Assembly (NCBI GenBank): GCA_023410055.1
Contig: JAEYQK010000030.1
Span: 1 to 64,000 of the forward strand
Direction: 5' to 3'
Length of the DNA: 64,000 nucleotides
Source of the DNA: Acidobacteriota bacterium
GTDB taxonomy: Bacteria > Acidobacteriota > Terriglobia > Terriglobales > Acidobacteriaceae
The first letter of the stretch is position 1; every line of letters begins with the position of its first letter. A program made the position numbers and the translations under genes. Under the pieces are notes generated by a model. The model saw nothing but the letters and a program-made list of their open reading frames with translations. It was not told the DNA's origin and did not search any database. Of this stretch, positions 17,189-26,173 are shown in pieces.

Positions 17189-19162
17189 CTATGCACGTGC
17201 TAGTTCTTCGTTCGCACGGTTCATCACTTTTGCATATGTTGCCAGCGCGATCAGTGGGAAGTACTCGGCATACATGTAGTACTTCAGATAAAAGACCTTC
17301 GGAAATCCCGTTCCGGTATAGTAGCGATCGAACCACGATCCGTCCGGGCGTTGTGTCTCCAGCAAGTACGCGATTCCGCGCGCGACACAATCGCTGCGTG
17401 TGTCGCCCGCAGCAAGTAGCCCCATGACCGCCCAAGCAGTCTGCGAAGCCGTGCTCTCACCCTGCCCCCGTAGTCCCGGATCGTCATAGGAACCGACCGT
17501 TTCACCCCAGCCGCCATCCGCGTTCTGGATGCTCCGCAACCACTCGGCAGCTTGCTGCATGAACGGCTCGTTAGGATCGACTCCGATAGCCTCCAGTCCA
17601 CGCAAGCACAGCATGGTTCCATAGATATAGTTGACGCCCCAGCGCCCGAACCACGATCCGTCCGGATCTTGTTCTTTCTTGATGAACTCGATTGCCCTTT
17701 TCACCGCCGGGTGTTCCATCGTGAAACCGTACGCAGCGAGCATCTCCAGCATTCGCCCAGTAATGTCCACCGTTGGCGGATCGAGCATTGCATTGTGATC
17801 GGCAAAGGGAATGTACTGGAACACCATTCGCGTATTGTCCTTGTCGAACGATGCCCATCCGCCGTTCTTGCACTGCATTGCCAAAATCCAATCGATGGCC
17901 CGCTTCACCGAATCGTGCTGATAGCGCTCATTCGGATGCTCGACGTGCGCCAACGCCAGGTTCACCATGCCGCTGTCGTCCACGTCGGGATAAAACTCGT
18001 TGTTGTACTCGAAATACCAGCCGGCCGGAGCGACGTTCTTCACCTTCACGGCCCAATCGCCCCTATGCGTCACCTGCTTCTTCAGCACCCAGTCCGCGGC
18101 GGCAACCATTCGCGGATCTTTGCGCGGCACACCCGCTTCTCCCAGCGCGAACATGGCATAAACCGTGTCCCACACAGGCGACTTGCACGGCTGCATTCGG
18201 AAGGTATCGCCCTCTTCGATTCCAAGCGCCTCAAACTCGTCGATCGCGCGAATCAGCTGCGGATCATCCATCGAGTATCCCAGGCAGCGCAGCGCCACAA
18301 CCGCGTTCCACAATGCCGGATAGATCGCGCCCAACCCATCGCTCATCTCGAAGCGCTCCAGCATCCACTTCTCAGCCTTTTTCAGCGCCAGCGAACGCAG
18401 CGGCCTGATATGCACGCGCTCGAAGAAATGCACCATCTGGTTCATGACCAGGAAGAAGTTACGCCAGCTGATCAGCTTCTTGTCCCACTTCAGGTGCAGA
18501 TTGACGCTCTGCATATCTCCGCCGGGGAATAGTTCCTGAATTCCCTGCTCCGGCGGAATCTTCTTAAACGGCTTCTTTGCGTATGCGATTGAAAGCGGCA
18601 CCAGGATCGCGCGCGACCACGAAGATATTTCGTAGATATTGAACCAGAACCAGTTCGGAAACAGAACGATCTCAGGCGGAATCGCCGGGACAGCATTGTA
18701 GTCGTACTGCCCCATAAAGCAGAGATAGAGTTTCGTGAATGTATTGACCGCGGTCACTCCGCCGAGACGATCGATGCATTCGTGCGCCTTCACCAGCGCG
18801 GGGTGCTCCGCAGCATAGCCGACCAGCTTCAGCCCGAAGTACGCCTTCACGCTCGCGCTGACATTCGACGGCCCACCATCGTAAATCGACCAGCCACCGT
18901 CCGCATTTTGACGGTTAATGATGTCCTTTGCCGCTTTCTGAAGCCGCTCTTCACTACCCGTCCCGAGCAGACGATGAAACAGAATGTAGTCTGACTGGAG
19001 TGTTGTGTCGGCGCCCAGTTCCCCGCACCAATGCCCGTCTTCCTGCTGAATTGAGAAGAGGTACTCTTTAGCGGCGTCGAGCGCGGCGTCCAATCGCGCC
19101 TTGGCTCCGTCGAGCTTTCCGAACCGTATCTGAGTACGAACTTGCGAACCGGGATCTATCAT
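17189..19162 (-). CDS. shc: Squalene-hopene cyclase
   Basis: A 657-residue terpene cyclase that folds squalene into hopene/hopanol at the membrane. The protonating DXDD motif is present (YPDVDDSGM, about residues 393-396), together with several QW repeats such as QNADGGWSIYDGG, QDPDGSWFGRWG, QNADGGWGE and QRPDGSWFDRYY. Length fits the family. Two starts are possible: ATG 19162, used here and 7 nt after the ispH stop, or GTG 19180, which overlaps ispH. It is the second gene of the hopanoid operon. Confidence 0.96.
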   Translation of the reverse strand: MIDPGSQVRTQIRFGKLDGAKARLDAALDAAKEYLFSIQQEDGHWCGELGADTTLQSDYILFHRLLGTGSEERLQKAAKDIINRQNADGGWSIYDGGPSNVSASVKAYFGLKLVGYAAEHPALVKAHECIDRLGGVTAVNTFTKLYLCFMGQYDYNAVPAIPPEIVLFPNWFWFNIYEISSWSRAILVPLSIAYAKKPFKKIPPEQGIQELFPGGDMQSVNLHLKWDKKLISWRNFFLVMNQMVHFFERVHIRPLRSLALKKAEKWMLERFEMSDGLGAIYPALWNAVVALRCLGYSMDDPQLIRAIDEFEALGIEEGDTFRMQPCKSPVWDTVYAMFALGEAGVPRKDPRMVAAADWVLKKQVTHRGDWAVKVKNVAPAGWYFEYNNEFYPDVDDSGMVNLALAHVEHPNERYQHDSVKRAIDWILAMQCKNGGWASFDKDNTRMVFQYIPFADHNAMLDPPTVDITGRMLEMLAAYGFTMEHPAVKRAIEFIKKEQDPDGSWFGRWGVNYIYGTMLCLRGLEAIGVDPNEPFMQQAAEWLRSIQNADGGWGETVGSYDDPGLRGQGESTASQTAWAVMGLLAAGDTRSDCVARGIAYLLETQRPDGSWFDRYYTGTGFPKVFYLKYYMYAEYFPLIALATYAKVMNRANEELARA

Positions 19163-19169
19163 CCCTTTC

Positions 19170-20174
19170 TCATTCCCCACTCACAACCTCCGAAGCTGCC
19201 GCTCCTGATCGCCCCACGGGCAAACCCGACGTTGCGTCGACGATCTCGATCGGCAACCCAAAGCGCACGTTCTCCGGCATTACTTCGATCTCGCGTACGT
19301 CGCTGAAGCCCGACTGCCCCAGCATGTTAACGACTTCTTCTACCAGGCATTCCGGAGCCGAAGCTCCTGCCGTCAGCGCAACCGTCTTCACGCCGTCCAG
19401 CCACTCGGGCTTAATCGCCTTGTAGTTCTCAATCAAGTGCGAAGCCGTTCCATGATTTCTGGCAACTTCGACAAGTCGGTTCGAGTTCGAGCTATTCACC
19501 GAACCCACAACCAGCAACAGATCCGCATTGCCGACAGCGTTCTTCACCGCAGTCTGTCTATTCTGCGTCGCATAGCAGATATCCTGAGCCGATGGCCCGG
19601 TGATGTTCGGGAATTTCTTCCTGAGCGCCTCAATGATCCCGGCCGTTTCGTCCAAGCTCAGCGTCGTTTGCGTGAGATACGCAACTCGGTCCGGATTCGG
19701 CACGACGAGATCTTCCACCTGTTCAGGCGAGCCCACAACCTGCGTCACCACCGGAGCCTCTCCTAGAGTCCCGATCACCTCATCATGATCATGGTGTCCG
19801 ATCAGGATCAGCGAGTAACCTTCCTTCGCAAATCGAACGGCCTCAACGTGTACCTTCGTCACCAGTGGACACGTCGCATCGATCACCCTCAACCGTCGAA
19901 GCTTGCTCGCTTCCCGGACCTCCGGAGCGACACCGTGCGCGCTGTAAATCACGCGCTCGCCTTCCGGAACCTCCTCGACCTCATCCACAAACACGGCGCC
20001 TTTGGCCGACAATTCCTCGACCACATAGCGGTTATGCACAATTTCTTTGCGCACGTAGATTGGGGGGCCGAAGGTATCCAGCGCAATGCGGACGATGTCG
20101 ATCGCCCGCACAACCCCAGCACAGAAGCCACGGGGCTTCAACAGAAGCAAGGTTTTGCTTTCAGACAGAGTCAT
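19170..20174 (-). CDS. ispH: 4-hydroxy-3-methylbut-2-enyl diphosphate reductase
   Basis: A 334-residue iron-sulfur enzyme that makes IPP and DMAPP in the last step of the MEP pathway. The three cluster cysteines can be placed in PRGFCAGVVRAI, DATCPLVTKVH and SAPECLVEEV, and the substrate motifs HNRYVV, GHHDHDEVIGT and TNRL-like NSSNSNRLVEVA are intact. ATG 20174 is fixed by TCCTCC (an AGGA box on the coding strand) at 20176-20181; the longer frame lacks support. It leads the hopanoid operon, placing isoprenoid supply with its main product. Confidence 0.95.
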   Translation of the reverse strand: MTLSESKTLLLLKPRGFCAGVVRAIDIVRIALDTFGPPIYVRKEIVHNRYVVEELSAKGAVFVDEVEEVPEGERVIYSAHGVAPEVREASKLRRLRVIDATCPLVTKVHVEAVRFAKEGYSLILIGHHDHDEVIGTLGEAPVVTQVVGSPEQVEDLVVPNPDRVAYLTQTTLSLDETAGIIEALRKKFPNITGPSAQDICYATQNRQTAVKNAVGNADLLLVVGSVNSSNSNRLVEVARNHGTASHLIENYKAIKPEWLDGVKTVALTAGASAPECLVEEVVNMLGQSGFSDVREIEVMPENVRFGLPIEIVDATSGLPVGRSGAAASEVVSGE

Positions 20175-20413
20175 TCCTCCTACCAGTATAGACGGAGCTA
20201 CCCACGTTCTTAAAGATGCAAAAGAGGGTTGTCCTGCTGCACTAACTGTGCGTAACTCACAGAACCGCCAAGTATTAGCAGCGAATGGTACTATTTCGCA
20301 CCTCAGTATGCACCTCGGTATTGTGACCGGTTGCAACCCTTTTCACCGAGAGCGGTTTTCTCCAAATCCCCAATCACCACACGTGCAAATTTGTTATCCT
20401 TCGTGTGTCCCTG

Positions 20414-22750
20414 ATGCGCATACTGACCCGTTACATTCTCCGAGAGGTGCTGTCACACGCTGCTATCGGCGCGGTTGTCTTTACGTTCATCTTCTTCATG
20501 CCCGTCATGGGAAAGTATCTGGCTCTCGTTGTCCGTCAGAGCGCACCTCTCTCCAGTGTTGCAGAAATCTTCCTCTACACGGTCCCGACAACACTGACCT
20601 TCACGATTCCCATGGCCGTTCTTGTCGGCATCCTCATCGGACTTAGCCGCCTTGCCGCTGATAGTGAAATCACCGCAATGCGCAGCTCCGGCATGGGTTC
20701 CCTCGCCTTTGTGCGGATCATCATGATCCTGGTCGTTGCGGCCGTTGCGATTGCGGTATTTAATAATGCGTTTTTGGCGCCACGCGCAGCTCTCGCCCTC
20801 GATCATCTGCAGGACCGCCTCAAGGCGTCACAGGCATCTTTCGAAGTTCAGCCGCGCGTGTTCTACGAAGATCTGAAGAACTATGTCCTTTACGTCCAGG
20901 ACACTGTTCCGGCGCAAGGCGCAGCCCGATGGAAAGGTGTCTTTCTCGCTGACATCAGCACGCCTTCGGCGCCGAAAGTCACCGTTGCTCGGGACGGCAT
21001 TGTGGTCAACGAGTCCGGCGATCGCCTCCGTCTTCACCTGAAGAACGGCGCTCAACACGAGACCGTCGTTAAGCAGCCCGATCAATATCAAGCGTCGACC
21101 TTTGATTCGTCCGATATCGTGATCGCCCTGCCCGCCAGCGACACGCCGCGTACGAGAGAAATCGCACCCGTCAGTGAGCTGACCACTACGGAACTCTGGC
21201 GCCTCGCCAAGTCGGAACCTGACCGGATTAAGCAGCGCACCTATTGGATCGAGTTTCACCGCCGCTTCGCTTTTGCCGCAGCATGCCTCGTATTGGCGCT
21301 AGTCGGCATTCCCCTGGGTCTCTCGGCGAAACGCGGAGGAAAATCGACCGGCTTCGTCCTGACCATCGTTCTTGTTTTCCTGTACTACTTCGCGATGCTC
21401 TCCGGCATAGCTCTCGCCCGCCAGGGAAAATTGCCGGTTGCGCCAGCTATCTGGCTCGGCAACATTCTTTTCTTCGTTGGCGGCGTGATCTTGATTTGGC
21501 GCGTCGGACGTATGCCGATCGAAATCATTTCGGTAAAGGCTGCGTGGTCGCAGCTCAAAGATTGGCTGGGCGAGCGTGGTCGCCATCTCACCCCTACTTT
21601 CGCCAACGGCACGTCCATCGAACGCAAGATGTGGCGTCAGCGTTTCCTTCATACGAAGTTCCCGATGCTCCTTGATGACATCGTTCTCAAGGACTTCATG
21701 ATCTACCTCGGAATGATCCTCGCGACATTCCTCGTTTTGCTGCTTGTTTTCACCTTCTTCGAATTATTGAAGGACATCGTCGCCAACAAAGTCCCCCTCA
21801 TCCTTGTTGGTGACTACCTCCTCAACGTGACGCCTTACATGATCTACAACATGACACCCCTCAGCGTACTACTCGCTGTCCTGGTCGTGTTCGGCATCAT
21901 GTCCAAGACGAACGAAATCACGGCCATGAAGGCCACGGGCATCAGCATCTATCGTATGATCGTTCCCGTTCTCTTCATTGCAGCGATGATCTCGGTTGGC
22001 CTGTTCTTCTTCGACCAGTTTTATCTCCCGCACGCTAACAAGCGTCAGGACGCACTCCGCAACCAAATCAAGGGCAAGCCGGCGCAGACTTACCTGCGCC
22101 CCGACCGCAAGTGGATCTTTGGCGAGAACAACACGATGTTCTACTACGAGTTCTTCGACGCCTATAAGAACCGCTTCGGCAGCATCTCCGTTTTCGAGTT
22201 CGATCCCAACACTTTCGAAATCACGAAGCGGATCTATGCCACGCGCGCACACTGGGACGAAGATCTTCACAAGTGGGTGTTCGAACAAGGCTGGGAGCGT
22301 GACTTCAGGGGCTCATCGGTAGCCGACTATCGCACCTTCGAAGTCAGCACATTCAAAGAGATCAACGAGGCCCCTGCTTACTTCCTCAAAGAGGTGAAGC
22401 AGTCCTCGGAAATGAACTACTCCGAGCTGCGGCAGTACATTCACGAACTCCAGCAGAGCGGCTTCGATGTCGTGCGCTTGAAAGTCCAGCTTCAGAAAAA
22501 GTTCTCATATCCGCTGATCACTTTCGTGATGGCGGTGCTGGCGATCCCGTTCGCATTGTCCACTGCCAAGAAGGGCGCGCTCACCGGAGTCGCCGTCGCC
22601 ATCGGAATCGCCGTCGTCTACTGGGTATCCTCCGGCCTCTTCGAAGACCTCGGCAACGCTAATCAACTACCAGCACTCCTGGCCGCCTGGTCCCCCGATC
22701 TCATCTTCGGCTTCATCGGCGGCTACATGATCCTCAAAGTCCCGACGTAG
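20414..22750 (+). CDS. Single-chain LptF-LptG-like permease (YjgP/YjgQ x2)
   Basis: A 778-residue membrane protein made of two YjgP/YjgQ permease domains in one chain. The first (about 1-375) begins MRILTRYILREVLS and contains MAVLVGILIGLSRLAADSEITAMRSSG. The second (about 420-778) begins VLKDFMIYLGMILATF and contains the matching LSVLLAVLVVFGIMSKTNEITAMKATG. Each half has paired TM helices around a periplasmic domain. LptF and LptG are normally separate subunits that extract LPS with the ATPase LptB. GTG 20405 is an alternative start. No lptB lies next to it. Confidence 0.9.
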   Translation: MRILTRYILREVLSHAAIGAVVFTFIFFMPVMGKYLALVVRQSAPLSSVAEIFLYTVPTTLTFTIPMAVLVGILIGLSRLAADSEITAMRSSGMGSLAFVRIIMILVVAAVAIAVFNNAFLAPRAALALDHLQDRLKASQASFEVQPRVFYEDLKNYVLYVQDTVPAQGAARWKGVFLADISTPSAPKVTVARDGIVVNESGDRLRLHLKNGAQHETVVKQPDQYQASTFDSSDIVIALPASDTPRTREIAPVSELTTTELWRLAKSEPDRIKQRTYWIEFHRRFAFAAACLVLALVGIPLGLSAKRGGKSTGFVLTIVLVFLYYFAMLSGIALARQGKLPVAPAIWLGNILFFVGGVILIWRVGRMPIEIISVKAAWSQLKDWLGERGRHLTPTFANGTSIERKMWRQRFLHTKFPMLLDDIVLKDFMIYLGMILATFLVLLLVFTFFELLKDIVANKVPLILVGDYLLNVTPYMIYNMTPLSVLLAVLVVFGIMSKTNEITAMKATGISIYRMIVPVLFIAAMISVGLFFFDQFYLPHANKRQDALRNQIKGKPAQTYLRPDRKWIFGENNTMFYYEFFDAYKNRFGSISVFEFDPNTFEITKRIYATRAHWDEDLHKWVFEQGWERDFRGSSVADYRTFEVSTFKEINEAPAYFLKEVKQSSEMNYSELRQYIHELQQSGFDVVRLKVQLQKKFSYPLITFVMAVLAIPFALSTAKKGALTGVAVAIGIAVVYWVSSGLFEDLGNANQLPALLAAWSPDLIFGFIGGYMILKVPT

Positions 22751-23119
22751 ATTGTCGGTGCAGACTGTTGTAGCGCCGGTCTGTTGGAGCGCTGGCGTCC
22801 CGCCGGCTGTCGCGAGCGCATCCTGCGCTCGCCCTTGCGCTGAACCGTTTGGGAAGGGCACGGCTTCAGCCGTGCCGTAAATGGCGATGAGTTAACGCGC
22901 CTTTAGACGCTGCGGTCAACCCTTCAGGGCGAAACAACTCTGTCGGCAATGTTCGCCTTTGCGTCCTCTGAGTCCTTTGCGTTGAAATCCACGTTGAATC
23001 CGTCAACCCTCAATCTCCCCCGATTTCATCGCAAATAGATGTTCTCACTGGAGATATAATTCCCCCGTTCGTGTCGGATTCAGTGCTCGCGATTTGTCAT
23101 AATATTCATAGGAGCCACA
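22751..23119. other. 369-nt intergenic region with palindromic repeats
   Basis: This gap has no credible coding frame. It holds degenerate palindromes: a GTAGCGCCGG-like block near 22770, a GCGAGCGCATCCTGCGCTCGC hairpin near 22812-22832 (not a simple terminator), GGCACGGCT-TC-AGCCGTGCC at 22857-22876, and GCGGTCAACCCTTCAGGG near 22911-22928. The last two match the repeat at 16101-16137. The segment from 22940 onward looks unstructured and ends at the RBS of the next gene. Confidence 0.6.
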
Positions 23120-23323
23120 ATGAACTTCAAAGGCACAGCAGCAATACTGGTTTCGGTGATAGCTATCGTGGGGTTCGTCATCTGGATCCCGGCTTTGAAG
23201 TATGTTCTCGGTGCGGCGATCCTCGTGGGACTAGTCATTGCTTTCGGTCTTCGCGCCTGGCACGCTCGCAAGCCGGTCAAAGACCCCGAGGAAGAGAGCA
23301 TCAAGCTCCACTTGAACGACTGA
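23120..23323 (+). CDS. Small two-helix membrane protein, unknown function
   Basis: A 67-residue protein with a GGAG box just upstream of ATG 23120. Two hydrophobic stretches (about 7-24 and 27-45) would form a hairpin in the inner membrane, followed by a charged tail (ARKPVKDPEEESIKLHLND). Hydrophobic periodicity, a sensible RBS and codon use like its neighbours support a real gene. I do not recognise the family. Confidence 0.65.
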   Translation: MNFKGTAAILVSVIAIVGFVIWIPALKYVLGAAILVGLVIAFGLRAWHARKPVKDPEEESIKLHLND

Positions 23324-23326
23324 CTA

Positions 23327-23441
23327 ACTCCTTTGTTTACGGTACTTTGCATGTAAGTCCTTTAAAAGCCTGACTATACGGCCAAAAAGCAGCTAAATAT
23401 CATTGTTTTCAACAAATCACTGACTGGAGGGGGGAGGCCCC
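23327..23441 (-). repeat. Dispersed ~110-nt repeat, copy 1
   Basis: Read on the minus strand this segment starts CCTCCAGTCAGTGATTT and contains TTTAAAGGACTTACA. It aligns with 37887-38000 on the plus strand over its full length, ungapped over the last 89 positions with about 66 matches counted by hand. A G-tract/C-tract hairpin lies just outside the CCTCCAGTCAGT end in both copies. It fills the gap between the small membrane protein and the ABC exporter. Nature unknown. Confidence 0.7.
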
Positions 23442-23491
23442 CTACTGACTGACGTTGCGTCCTGCGCTGCTACAATTCATCTAAGGTGACG

Positions 23492-25396
23492 ATGCTCAGC
23501 TCCCTACGACCGTTATTCCCCTACATCAACAAGTACCGCGTGAAGTTCTTCTGGGGAGCCGTCTGCGTCCTCTTCAACAACGGCGTGTGGATTCTCTTCC
23601 CGCTTGTGGTCCGCAACGCCACGAATGGGCTGACTGCCGGTGTCACTCACCAGAAGCTCGTCCATTATTCCCTGTTGCTGATCGCCGTAGCTTCCGTCAA
23701 AGGGGTATTCCAGTTCTTGACTCGTTGGGTACTGATCGGCATTTCCCGCGAGATTGAGTTCGATCTGCGTAACGACCTGTTCCGCCGCCTCGAATCGTTG
23801 TCCTACTCCTACTACCAGCGCACCCGGACGGGCGACATCATGGCCCGCGCCACCAACGACATGAACGCGGTCCGCATGTTGCTCGGCCCGGCAATCATGT
23901 ACTCGGCAAACACGATCGTGTTTACCGTCGGCGCGCTCATCTTCATGTTTAGCATCAGCCCGAAGCTTACGTTGTGCGCCTTCGCACCGCTCCCTATCGC
24001 CAGCATCATCGTCCAGTACTTCGGCAGTCGTATACATGATCGTTTCGAACGCATTCAAGCAATGTTTTCCGACATCTCCGCCCGTACGCAGGAGAACTTC
24101 TCCGGCGCTCGCGTCATTCGCGCCTACGCTCAGGAAGAAGCTGAGATCAGCCAGTTCGAAACCGAAAACCGAGAGTACATAGCCCGCAGTTTGAAACTAG
24201 TTCGTATCAGGGGCATGTTGTGGCCAACTCTGGAAACCATGCTCGGGCTAGCAATGATGATTGTGCTTTGGGTCGGAGGTATTGAGGTACTCAGACATCG
24301 CATAAACATCGGCAGTTTTGTCGCGTTTAATCTCTATATGGCGATGCTGACATGGCCGGTAATCGCTATGGGTTGGGTGATTGATGTCTTCCAACGCGGC
24401 ACAGCATCTCTCGGTCGCGTCGACGAGATCATGCGCGAGCAACCCGAAATCACCAACGCCAGCGTACCGCCGGACTCCAGTCCGGCGATCTTGAGCGACG
24501 TTGTAGCGCCGGACTCCAGCCCGGCAATCTTAAGCGACGCTGTACCGCCGGACTCCAGTCCGGCGATCTTAAGCGACGTTGTAGCGCCGGACTCCAGTCC
24601 GGCAATCTTAAGCGACGCTGTAGCGCCGGACTCCAGTCCGGCGATCTCCGGCGAAATCGAGTTCCGCAACCTCAGCTTCGCCTACAACGGCACCAACGTC
24701 CTCGAGGACATCAATCTCCAGATTCCCGCCGGAACCAGTCTCGCCATCGTCGGCCCGACCGGTTCGGGCAAGTCAACGCTGGTCAGCCTCATCCCACGCA
24801 TCTACGACGCCGCGCTCGGCACCGTCCTCATCGACGGCCGCCCCATCCGCCAATTCACGCTCGACCAACTCCGTCGCAGTATCGGCTTCGTTCCCCAGGA
24901 AACGTTCTTGTTCGGAGACACGCTACGCGAGAACATCGCTTTCGGTGCAGAGAACGCGACCGACGAACAGGTTCGCGCGGCAGCCGAAGCGGCCAGCATA
25001 GCCGCAGATATCGAAGGCTTCCCCGAGAAGTACGACACCATGGTGGGCGAACGCGGCATCACCCTCTCCGGAGGCCAGAAACAGCGCACCGCCATCGCTC
25101 GCGCCATCATCCGCGACCCTCGCGTCCTCATACTCGACGACGCTCTCTCCAGCGTCGACACCCATACCGAGGACAAAATCCTCAATCACCTCCGCGAACT
25201 TATGCGCGGACGCACAACGATCCTGATCTCGCATCGTGTCTCAACCGTTCGCCACGCCGACCGCATAGCCGTCCTGCACAAGGGCCGCATCGTTGAATAC
25301 GGAACCCATGACGAACTCCTGGCCCTCAACGGCTACTACGAAGACCTCTACAATAAGCAACTGCTAGAAGAAGAGTTGGCGGGAGTCGAGGAGTAA
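23492..25396 (+). CDS. ABC exporter (MsbA/LmrA-like half-transporter) with repeat-expanded linker
   Basis: A 634-residue ABC half-transporter: six TM helices over about residues 15-310, then a nucleotide-binding domain. Walker A is GPTGSGKST (near 421), the signature is LSGGQKQR, Walker B is VLILDDALSSVD and the switch is ISHRVST. Between the membrane and ATPase domains lies a linker of about 62 residues made of five copies of a 13-residue unit (V-A/P-PDSSPAILSD-V/A). Each copy encodes a palindrome found elsewhere in the window. Substrate unknown. ATG 23492 is used; GTG 23486 is in frame just upstream. Confidence 0.92.
   Translation: MLSSLRPLFPYINKYRVKFFWGAVCVLFNNGVWILFPLVVRNATNGLTAGVTHQKLVHYSLLLIAVASVKGVFQFLTRWVLIGISREIEFDLRNDLFRRLESLSYSYYQRTRTGDIMARATNDMNAVRMLLGPAIMYSANTIVFTVGALIFMFSISPKLTLCAFAPLPIASIIVQYFGSRIHDRFERIQAMFSDISARTQENFSGARVIRAYAQEEAEISQFETENREYIARSLKLVRIRGMLWPTLETMLGLAMMIVLWVGGIEVLRHRINIGSFVAFNLYMAMLTWPVIAMGWVIDVFQRGTASLGRVDEIMREQPEITNASVPPDSSPAILSDVVAPDSSPAILSDAVPPDSSPAILSDVVAPDSSPAILSDAVAPDSSPAISGEIEFRNLSFAYNGTNVLEDINLQIPAGTSLAIVGPTGSGKSTLVSLIPRIYDAALGTVLIDGRPIRQFTLDQLRRSIGFVPQETFLFGDTLRENIAFGAENATDEQVRAAAEAASIAADIEGFPEKYDTMVGERGITLSGGQKQRTAIARAIIRDPRVLILDDALSSVDTHTEDKILNHLRELMRGRTTILISHRVSTVRHADRIAVLHKGRIVEYGTHDELLALNGYYEDLYNKQLLEEELAGVEE
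24464..24646 (+). repeat. In-frame 39-nt tandem repeat array with REP-like palindromes
   Basis: Five units start with GTA at 24464, 24503, 24542, 24581 and 24620 (last one shortened). Each contains GCCGGACTCC-AGTCCGGC, an 8-bp palindrome. Units alternate between GTACCG and GTAGCG starts and between GACGTT and GACGCT ends, suggesting that a 78-nt pair was duplicated. The array lies inside the ABC exporter gene and keeps its frame. Outside copies of the palindrome are at 44166-44183 and 45661-45678. Confidence 0.95.
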
Positions 25397-25474
25397 CCCT
25401 GTTTCGCGTATAGTGCAAAACAATTCTTTTCGTTTCCCGCAATCGAAATTCACAACTCAACAATCAAAACTGTC

Positions 25475-26173
25475 ATGCGTCGCGTGGTCACGCCCGAACT
25501 TCTTGACACCGACTCTGGTACGCCGGAGGAAATCGAAGCATCGTTGGCCGACTTGCGCCGCATCAACCGCCGCTTCGGGGGCATCAGCACAACCGTAAGC
25601 CTGATCAAGAAAGTCTCAGAGAAGACGGGAAAGAACGAGTTAACCCTGCTCGACGTCGCTGCTGGATCCGGCGATGTAGCCGCAGCAGCAAAAGAAGGGC
25701 TAGCGCCAGGAATACGCGTTCACTACATGCTTCTCGATTCCTCCGCTTCGCACCTGAACGGATATCGACCAAGTATTGTGGCGAATGCTTTGGCACTGCC
25801 GCTCCGCGACAATAGTTTCGACCTCGTCTCCTGCGCTCTGTTCCTGCACCATTTGGAACCAAACGAGATAGCGACATTCATGCGCGAAGCATTGCGAGTC
25901 GCTCGCCTTGCGGTCCTGATCAACGATCTGCGTCGCAGCACGATACATCTCGCACTCATCTACGCCGGATTTCCGACATTCCGCAGTCGTCTCACGCGTC
26001 ACGACGGCGTCGCGTCTGTTCGACGTTCCTACACGCCCAATGAACTACGAGCCATCCTGAAAAGTACCCATGCGGCGCGAGTTGAAATCCAGAGTCACTA
26101 TCTCTACCGAATGGGAGCAATCGCTTGGAAGCAGCTTCCAAACGAAGTCGAAAACGAGAAGCGCTGCGCATGA
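25475..26173 (+). CDS. Class I SAM-dependent methyltransferase
   Basis: A 232-residue methyltransferase with motif I LLDVAAGSGDVAAAA near residue 55 and the later LVSCALFLHHLEPNEIATFMREALRV, where substrate-binding and core strands lie. The C-terminal RLTRHDGVASVRRSYTPNELRAIL resembles UbiE-like methyltransferases that accompany type III polyketide synthases. Its stop overlaps the start of the next gene (ATGA at 26170-26173), so the pair is co-translated. The substrate is unknown. Confidence 0.85.
   Translation: MRRVVTPELLDTDSGTPEEIEASLADLRRINRRFGGISTTVSLIKKVSEKTGKNELTLLDVAAGSGDVAAAAKEGLAPGIRVHYMLLDSSASHLNGYRPSIVANALALPLRDNSFDLVSCALFLHHLEPNEIATFMREALRVARLAVLINDLRRSTIHLALIYAGFPTFRSRLTRHDGVASVRRSYTPNELRAILKSTHAARVEIQSHYLYRMGAIAWKQLPNEVENEKRCA

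Noticed and set aside
17552..18532. 326-codon plus-strand frame opposite shc
   Set aside because: Histidine/arginine-rich shadow of the cyclase gene; no start signal.
24464..24646. Regular 39-nt repeats could suggest a CRISPR array
   Set aside because: The units are directly tandem with no unique spacers, keep the reading frame of an intact ABC exporter, and no cas genes are nearby.
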